This document shows, one piece after another, positions 58,785-64,000 of a stretch of 64,000 nt of DNA; within the stretch, counting starts at the first letter, position 1, and each line of letters begins with the position of its first letter. The stretch spans positions 28,308,206-28,372,205 of the forward strand of contig NC_045452.1 of the NCBI RefSeq assembly GCF_002776525.5, given 5' to 3'. The position numbers and the translations under genes are program-made. The notes beneath the pieces are model-generated. The model was not told the DNA's origin, ran no database searches, and saw only the letters and a list, made by a program, of their open reading frames with translations. This DNA comes from Piliocolobus tephrosceles. Taxonomy: Eukaryota; Chordata; Mammalia; Primates; Cercopithecidae.

Positions 58785-59078
58785 GGCCATGTGTGGTAGA
58801 CAAAATAATGTTTCCCCCTCACCTCCCAAGAAGAGGTCCATGTCTCAATCCCCAGAAGCTGTGCCTGTGTTATGCCACATGGCACCGGGGTACAGTGGCT
58901 CACCGGCGACCTTAACTCAAGAGAGTATCCTGAAGGATCTGGGTGGGCCCAGTGTGGCCACAGGATCCTTAAAAGCAGAGAAGGGAGGAAAAGTGGAAGA
59001 AAGAGCTTATGGGGACAGAGGAAGTCAGCAGATTCTATGCTGCTGGCCCTGAAGACGGAGGAAGGGCCACGAGCCACA
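58785..59078 (+). mobile_element. LTR-like repeat fragment
   Basis: GTGGTAGACAAAATAATGTT, GGTCCATGTCTCAATCCCCA, AGCAGAGAAGGGAGG and GAAGACGGAGGAAGGGCCAC match the family at 27975. It ends just where the inverted duplication begins. Confidence 0.6.
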
Positions 59079-59079
59079 A

Positions 59080-59283
59080 CAGAATCTGCTCTGCCTCCCT
59101 AGGTAGTTGGAGAGGCAATAGCAGATAATGAGAGCAAAGACTTACGTAGCTCTTGCAATCCTCAGGGGACTCCAGGAGGCAGGAAATCCAATCACCCAGT
59201 TTTACTGATGGGGAAACCAAAGCACATAGAGGTTAAGTGACTTGCCCAAGGTCACAGAGGAAGTGGGTGGCAGAGCGGGATTG
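59080..59283 (+). repeat. Inverted duplication, left arm (contains a MIR)
   Basis: 204 bp, reverse-complementary to 60173-60376 with 14 mismatches and no indels by my count. The inner half is a MIR core (GGGGAAACCAAAGCACATAG, GTGACTTGCCCAAGGTCACA). Confidence 0.95.
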
Positions 59284-59430
59284 CACACGCCTGTAAACTC
59301 AGCTACTTAAAAGGCTGAGGCACAAGAATCACTTGAACCCAGGAGGCAGAGGTTGCAGTGAGCTGAGCTTGTGCCACTGCACTCCAGCCTGGGTGACAGA
59401 ACAAGACTCCATCTCAAAAAAAAAAAATAT
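59284..59430 (+). mobile_element. 5'-truncated Alu
   Basis: Only the right-monomer end, from CACACGCCTGTAAACTCAGC, with an A-tail. It directly abuts the inverted-duplication arm. Confidence 0.88.
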
Positions 59431-59439
59431 CTACAGGGT

Positions 59440-60005
59440 CCTTCATAGGGAACTCACAAGATGATTCTCTAATCTCTACAGAAGACCAATAGGTCAAGAA
59501 TAGCCAAGGCATCCCTGGAGAACAGGGGAGGGGAACAAGCTCTAATCTGATGTCAGGACTTATAACATATAGACAAAGGAGTGCTGGCATGGAGCAGACC
59601 AACAGACCAATGGACAGAAGATGGAGCCCAGAAACAGGTCCACACACACACAACAGAGTTGGCAACCAGGAAAGAGGAGCATTCCCACACATGGTCCCAA
59701 GCCACTCAGCTGTCTACATGGCAGACAAAGTGAAACTAGATCCCTACCTCACACCAAGCACAAACATCAATTCCAGGTGAACTAAGGACTTACACAGGAA
59801 AGGCAAAGCCTATTTTAGCAAAGACCATTCAAAATCATGTTTATGATCTTGAGATAGGTAAGCAATTCTTAAATATGACATACAAAACACGATCATAAAG
59901 GAAAAAAACTATGATTTTGATTACATTAAAAACAAGGACTTTAAAAAGAACCTTATTAGAAAATTAATGATGAGACATTAACATAAGCCACAAACTATGA
60001 GACCC
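59440..60005 (+). mobile_element. L1 ORF2 3'-part remnant
   Basis: AACCAATGGACAGAAG-type text, GTGAAACTAGATCCCTACCT, CACACCAAGCACAAACATCA, then GTTTATGATCTTGAGATAGG and ACTATGATTTTGATTACA match the end of L1 ORF2. Several frames are broken. It fills the spacer of the inverted duplication. Confidence 0.75.
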
Positions 60006-60079
60006 GCCTCACTGGGTGTCTAGGGCGTGGTCCTCACAGTTGAGCACACCCTCTTTATGGAAACATGCTCTTCCTGACT

Positions 60080-60138
60080 TTTTTATTTTTTTTGAGACAG
60101 AGTCTCGCTCTGTCAACCAGGCTGGAGTGCAGTGGCAG
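60080..60138 (-). mobile_element. Alu 3'-end fragment
   Basis: T-run then GAGACAGAGTCTCGCTCTGT to GGAGTGCAGTGGCA, about 50 bp. It mirrors the 3' end of the truncated Alu at 59284. Confidence 0.85.
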
Positions 60139-60172
60139 CCCACAGGTTTTCCATTCAAGGTGCTTTCCCTGA

Positions 60173-60376
60173 CAATCCCACTCTGCCACCCACTTCCTCT
60201 GTGACCTTGGGCAAGTCACTTAACCTCGATGTGCTTTGGTTTCCTCATCATTAAAACCAGGTAACTGGATTTCCTGCCTCCTGGAGACCACTGAGGATTG
60301 TAAGAGCTACGTAAGTCTTTGCTCTCAGTATCTGCTACTGCCTCTCCAACTACCCAGGGAGGCAGAGCAGATTCTG
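60173..60376 (-). repeat. Inverted duplication, right arm (MIR antisense)
   Basis: 204 bp matching the left arm at about 93%. It includes TGTGACCTTGGGCAAGTCAC (MIR, reversed) and ends GGCAGAGCAGATTCTG. Confidence 0.95.
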
Positions 60377-60394
60377 CTACCCCAGTGACAAGAG

Positions 60395-60450
60395 ACGTGG
60401 GGCCCAGAGAGGCTCAGGAACTGTGCCCAGGACACACAGCTGTCTGTTGG
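60395..60450 (+). mobile_element. MIR-like scrap
   Basis: GGGCCCAGAGAGGCTCAGGA and GCCCAGGACACACAGCTGTC follow the MIR core order. Confidence 0.45.
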
Positions 60451-62683
60451 GGATGCAGGTCGCCATCTTCCTGCCAAGGTAGAGTGAGGCCTGCAGTCTC
60501 CACGTGTCTATTCAGCTCTTTCACACCAACAACTTTCAGAGAGAAAAATAATTATTAACTGCAGAGGCTTAATGAGGATATGGAGCTGCAAGACTCTCTA
60601 ATACCAATAATTTGTACCTATTTAAGAGCAAAGGTGTAACAACAAAGGCACTGGCACCAACAGGCTCAGATACCATATCCCTTACCCCCAGGTAAAGGAG
60701 CACAACTGTCGGTTTCTCTGAGCACAGAACATTCCCAGGCTCCCACGAGCTCCCACAATCTGCCCTGGCTCTCAGACTCACCTGTAGGGAGGAACGCCCC
60801 AGGCCTTCCACCCAGAAATCCAGGGGTACAGGGCAAGAGAAAGGGAGCTGCTGGGGAAAGCCGTTACAATGGTGGGGACAGGTCCGAGGTCTGAACTGGG
60901 CACCAGTAAACGTGGCATACACAGGGCCCACCAGCCCCAGCTGTTCAGTTCCAAGCAAGACCACTGGGAGGGTCCTGCAGGGGACAGATTCCCAGCTTCC
61001 ACCAGCCCAGCCCAGCCCCTGGCGGCAGCTGCCTCAGGCCCAGCCCCCCCCCAGAAATGCAGGGTGCAGCATCTGCCAGGAACTTGGAGGAGCCACCCCT
61101 GCTAGCCCTGAAATGTATCCCCACTCAGGGGCCCTGAAATCCCTTCCCGAATAATTTCACAGAGACCTCTTTTGAAATGCAAATACCATGGAGAGGCTAT
61201 ATGAAGCCACTGACCCCTGGTGGGGTTAGGGCCTCAAGTTAGAGCTGGGAGCAGCCCGGGACAGCCTGGCAAGGGGCAGCTGCGCTCACATACTATGAGG
61301 GCTACCTGGCCCACTCACTGCAGCACCTGTTTTGGCTGGGCATGGGGCTGCTGCCCCAGAGACCCCGTGGCCATCAGAGTTGCTGGAGTCAGTGCTCACA
61401 GGAATCCCGCCCAGGTGCTGGGGAGGTCTGGCTGCTGCCTGAGGTCTCCAAACACTCCCGAAGTCCCCCTCCAAGAGCAAGGAGACCATCCTTGTTACTT
61501 CCAGGGATCCCTCCCTCCAATTTAGTGAATGGCAAGCAAATCATTCTCTTTGGGGGAAAAGATCAAATACTGGCCCAGACGTCTATTAATTTGCAACTTG
61601 CATCGAAACTGCTGAGAACAGAAAAGCCGGGATTTCGTTTTTCTAGTTAAATATTTGCTGAGAAAATTCCAGTCCTAAATTTCAAGAGACTGATTCAGCA
61701 TGACATTAGAAGGGTGGTTTTAGATGATTAACTAGAGGCTCTCGTGGAAGAAACCTGAGAGAAAGACGATGCAGGCCTCCCCGTGAAAACGCTGTTTTAG
61801 CCAACAGAGAAAGTGTGTGTGTTAGCATCCTTGCTTTTGTCTTGATTTTTTTCTTCGATGTTTTTCTGTAGTTGAGTATTTTAATTTACTTCTTTCAGGC
61901 CCCTCTCCCCTGCCACCTCCAGATGGTGAGATTCGTTTCCAGTATTCAAAGACTGGAATACAAACTCTCACCTCACAGTGGGTTCTGCTGGAAGACAAGC
62001 CCTCCATCCTGACCCTGGCTCTGGTTCCTCTTACGAGGCCTTTGTGAGTGGCCCCCGCCCAACTCCCTCTCCCTGACGCTAATGAGTCGGATGCCTATTC
62101 TGAAGCCAGTGAGTAAGAAGATTCAAGCAAAGACTCAAAGCTCCACTTGGACACTTGGATGGAAGGAGGCCCATGTGCCGGGAGGTGCACGCGAGGCCGC
62201 CAGGCTGCACGCGGGGCCGCCAGGCAGCTTCTGTCTGGCTCATTATGGAGGAGCTGGGAAAGAAGTGCATGTTGCAAGTAAAGCTGAAAATAAAATCTGG
62301 CTGGCTGACACCTCCCCGTTCATCACACATCCCATGCCTGAGCATCTCCAAATTGCCGAGGAGCAAAAAGCTCATCTCCAAGACAGGTGGCCAGCAGGCT
62401 CCATGCACCTCTGCATCCACACATGTGCTGTCTGCGCCCTGTGGAGCTTGTGTGGCGGGGACCGTTGACACTCAGGTTCTGCACAGCGCCTCCCACAGTC
62501 TGGGGAAATGGGTGCCCTGGAACCATCGGAGCCCGCAGAGGGAGAAAGAGAACTTGTTCTGCAAACGTGAACCAGTTTTGGTCAGTATGTCTTGCTTGTG
62601 TCGTTTGTCTATGACAATGACACATGTCATGGTCCAAACGAATCTACTCTTAACATGCTCTAACCTTTCAGGTACGCATCAAG

Positions 62684-62970
62684 GCTGGGTGCGGCGGCTC
62701 ATGCCTGGAATCTCAGCACTTTGGGAGGTGAGGCGGGCGGATCACTTGAGGCCAGGAATTCGAGACCAGCTTGGTCAACATGGTGAAACCCCATCTCTAC
62801 TAAAAATACAAAAATTAGCCAGGCGTGGTGGTGGGTGCCTGTAACCCCAGCTACTCGGGAGACTGAGGCATGAGAATTGTTTGAGTCTGGAAGGCAGAGG
62901 CTGCAGTGAGCCAAGATCATGCCCCTGTACTCTGGCCTGGGCGACAGACTGAAACTCTGTCTCAAAAAAA
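62684..62970 (+). mobile_element. Alu
   Basis: Complete but with a short deletion at GGGAGGTGAGGCGGGCGG. It is head-to-tail with the next Alu. Confidence 0.92.
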
Positions 62971-62971
62971 T

Positions 62972-63292
62972 AAAGGCTGGAGGCAGGGGCTCATGCCTGT
63001 AATCCCAGCACTTTGGGAGGCCAAGGCAGGCGGATCACCTGAGGTCAGGAGTTTGAGACCAGCCTGGCCAACATAGTGAAACCCCCTTTCTACTAAAAAT
63101 ACAAAAATTAGCCAGGCGTGGTGGCACGCACCTGTAATCCCAGCTACTCGGGAGGCTGCAGCAGGAGAAAGTGTGTGTGTTAGCATCCTTGAACCCGGTA
63201 GGTGGAGGTTGCAGCGAACAGGGATCGTGCCACTGCACTCCAGCCTGGGCAACAGAGTACGACCCCGTCTCAAAACAAAAAAATAAAAATAA
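62972..63292 (+). mobile_element. Alu carrying a templated insertion
   Basis: Normal body except that the segment between GCAGGAGAA and CTTGAACCC (63170-63187) is foreign and identical to sequence near 61.8 kb. Confidence 0.94.
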
Positions 63293-63394
63293 AGTCACGC
63301 ATTAGGACACATCCACACGGAATGTCTTCTGAGATGCCTCCAGGCCTATATTCCCCCACCTCTCTCCAACAGTTTCTGTTCTGGCCCCTGCTCC

Positions 63395-63975
63395 CCACTC
63401 ATTACTAGTTTACTGAGCACCTACTGTTTGTCTGGTCCCGCCCCCTGCCCCCCTCCACTTCATGCCCTCACTCCCACTCCCACTCCCACTTCCACATACC
63501 CAAAGTCTCAAGAATCGCAGCTCCAAATTCTTCCCATGGCACCTTTGGCTCAGGTCTGGACAGATGGAAGAGCTGACGCTAATATCACATATCCTGCTAT
63601 TACATGATTAAGAGATGACTTACAAGTAACAAACTGGATTTCCCTCTTAGAGGACCCCAAGGGTCCGGAAAGAGGATTTCAGTTCTCACACTAATTACGG
63701 CAGCTGACGATGTCTGCAATTCATTCATAGTCAAAAATTATTTGGTATAATATCTTTTTAAAGATTCCAATCTGCAACCTAAACTCAAAGAAACTCTAAT
63801 TACAATTGCCGTCACTCATTAATTCAACAAACGTCTGTGGGCCGTGTGTGTGCAAGGCTGAGACCCTGGGATGCCAAGAGGGAAAAACCACAGTCCTGCC
63901 CTCAAGGTGTCCTTGGCCTGGTGGAAAAGACAGATGGGGCCAATTAGCATGGTAAGCCCTAAGGGGGAGGGGAGT
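63395..63975. mobile_element. L2/MIR-like remnants
   Basis: TTTACTGAGCACCTACTGTT near 63410, and ATTAATTCAACAAACGTCTG with GAGACCCTGGGATGCC and CTGCCCTCAAGGTGTCCTTG at 63818-63915, resemble L2 3' sequence. The part between is unassigned apart from a CCCACT repeat at 63464-63490. Confidence 0.5.
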
Positions 63976-64000
63976 CCAGGGTGCAGGTGGGGGGTGCGGG

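Larger units (their letters stand above)
40596..64000 (-). other. CELSR1: CELSR1 intron 1, 3' part (partial)
   Basis: The intron ends at the AG at 40597-40596 before the 639-nt exon, and no further CELSR1 exon is visible up to the window edge. It contains a FAM136A processed pseudogene, about seventeen Alu pieces, MLT1-type LTRs near 43.0 and 48.5 kb and a further LTR-like piece near 58.8 kb, L1 3' ends at 44, 50-53 and 59.5 kb, and L2/MIR remnants. It also has local direct and inverted duplications. Stretches where I see no recognisable element include 40850-42100, 42230-43030, 45400-46230, 47570-48520, 48900-50350, 55010-55460, 55680-56700 and 60450-62680. Confidence 0.85.

Overview
This window is nuclear DNA of a catarrhine primate, most likely an Old World monkey. 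It carries dozens of Alu elements with the usual primate background of L1, MIR, L2 and MaLR LTRs. Several young AluY copies (near 17.8, 34.4, 43.4 and 46.8 kb) have the right-arm variants (CTCAAGCCTG, GAGACGGGCGG, ACTAGCCGGGCGAGG, GAGATCCGGCCACTG) that I associate with cercopithecoid AluYR-type subfamilies. The genus cannot be fixed from what I can see.

The only functional gene I can support is CELSR1 on the minus strand: an adhesion GPCR and planar-cell-polarity cadherin that is the vertebrate homologue of Flamingo. Four consecutive internal coding exons are present, probably exons 2 to 5, at 40595-39957 (639 nt), 14792-14570 (223 nt), 11336-11221 (116 nt) and 7871-7783 (89 nt). All have AG/GT splice borders and their phases join without a break (1-1, 1-2, 2-1, 1-0). 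Together they encode about 356 extracellular residues: the stretch after the last cadherin repeat, EGF-like domains 1-3 and the first part of laminin-G domain 1. Everything else is intron: the 3' part of the large intron 1 (40596-64000), introns 2 (25.2 kb), 3 and 4, and the 5' part of intron 5 (1-7782).

The introns hold a dead FAM136A processed pseudogene (58003-58419, minus), several MaLR-type LTRs, 3' ends of ancient L1s, two short minisatellites, a CATC microsatellite with a 10-N gap, and a 100-N gap inside an Alu. No bacterial, phage, CRISPR or unknown protein-coding system is present, and the long open frames outside the exons are chance or repeat-derived.

The most interesting signals are small structural-mutation scars. 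They include: a 211-bp direct duplication at about 97-98% identity (53471/55462) whose 3' end lies inside an Alu tail, which shows which copy is the parent; a 204-bp inverted duplication without indels at about 93% identity (59080/60173); an exact 27-nt templated patch inside an Alu copied from 1.36 kb away; a 12-bp quasi-palindromic template-switch scar in another Alu; and a 56-bp triplication of an Alu 5' junction. In addition, exon 4 is closely bracketed by inverted Alus, and exon 5 lies between two same-orientation Alus.
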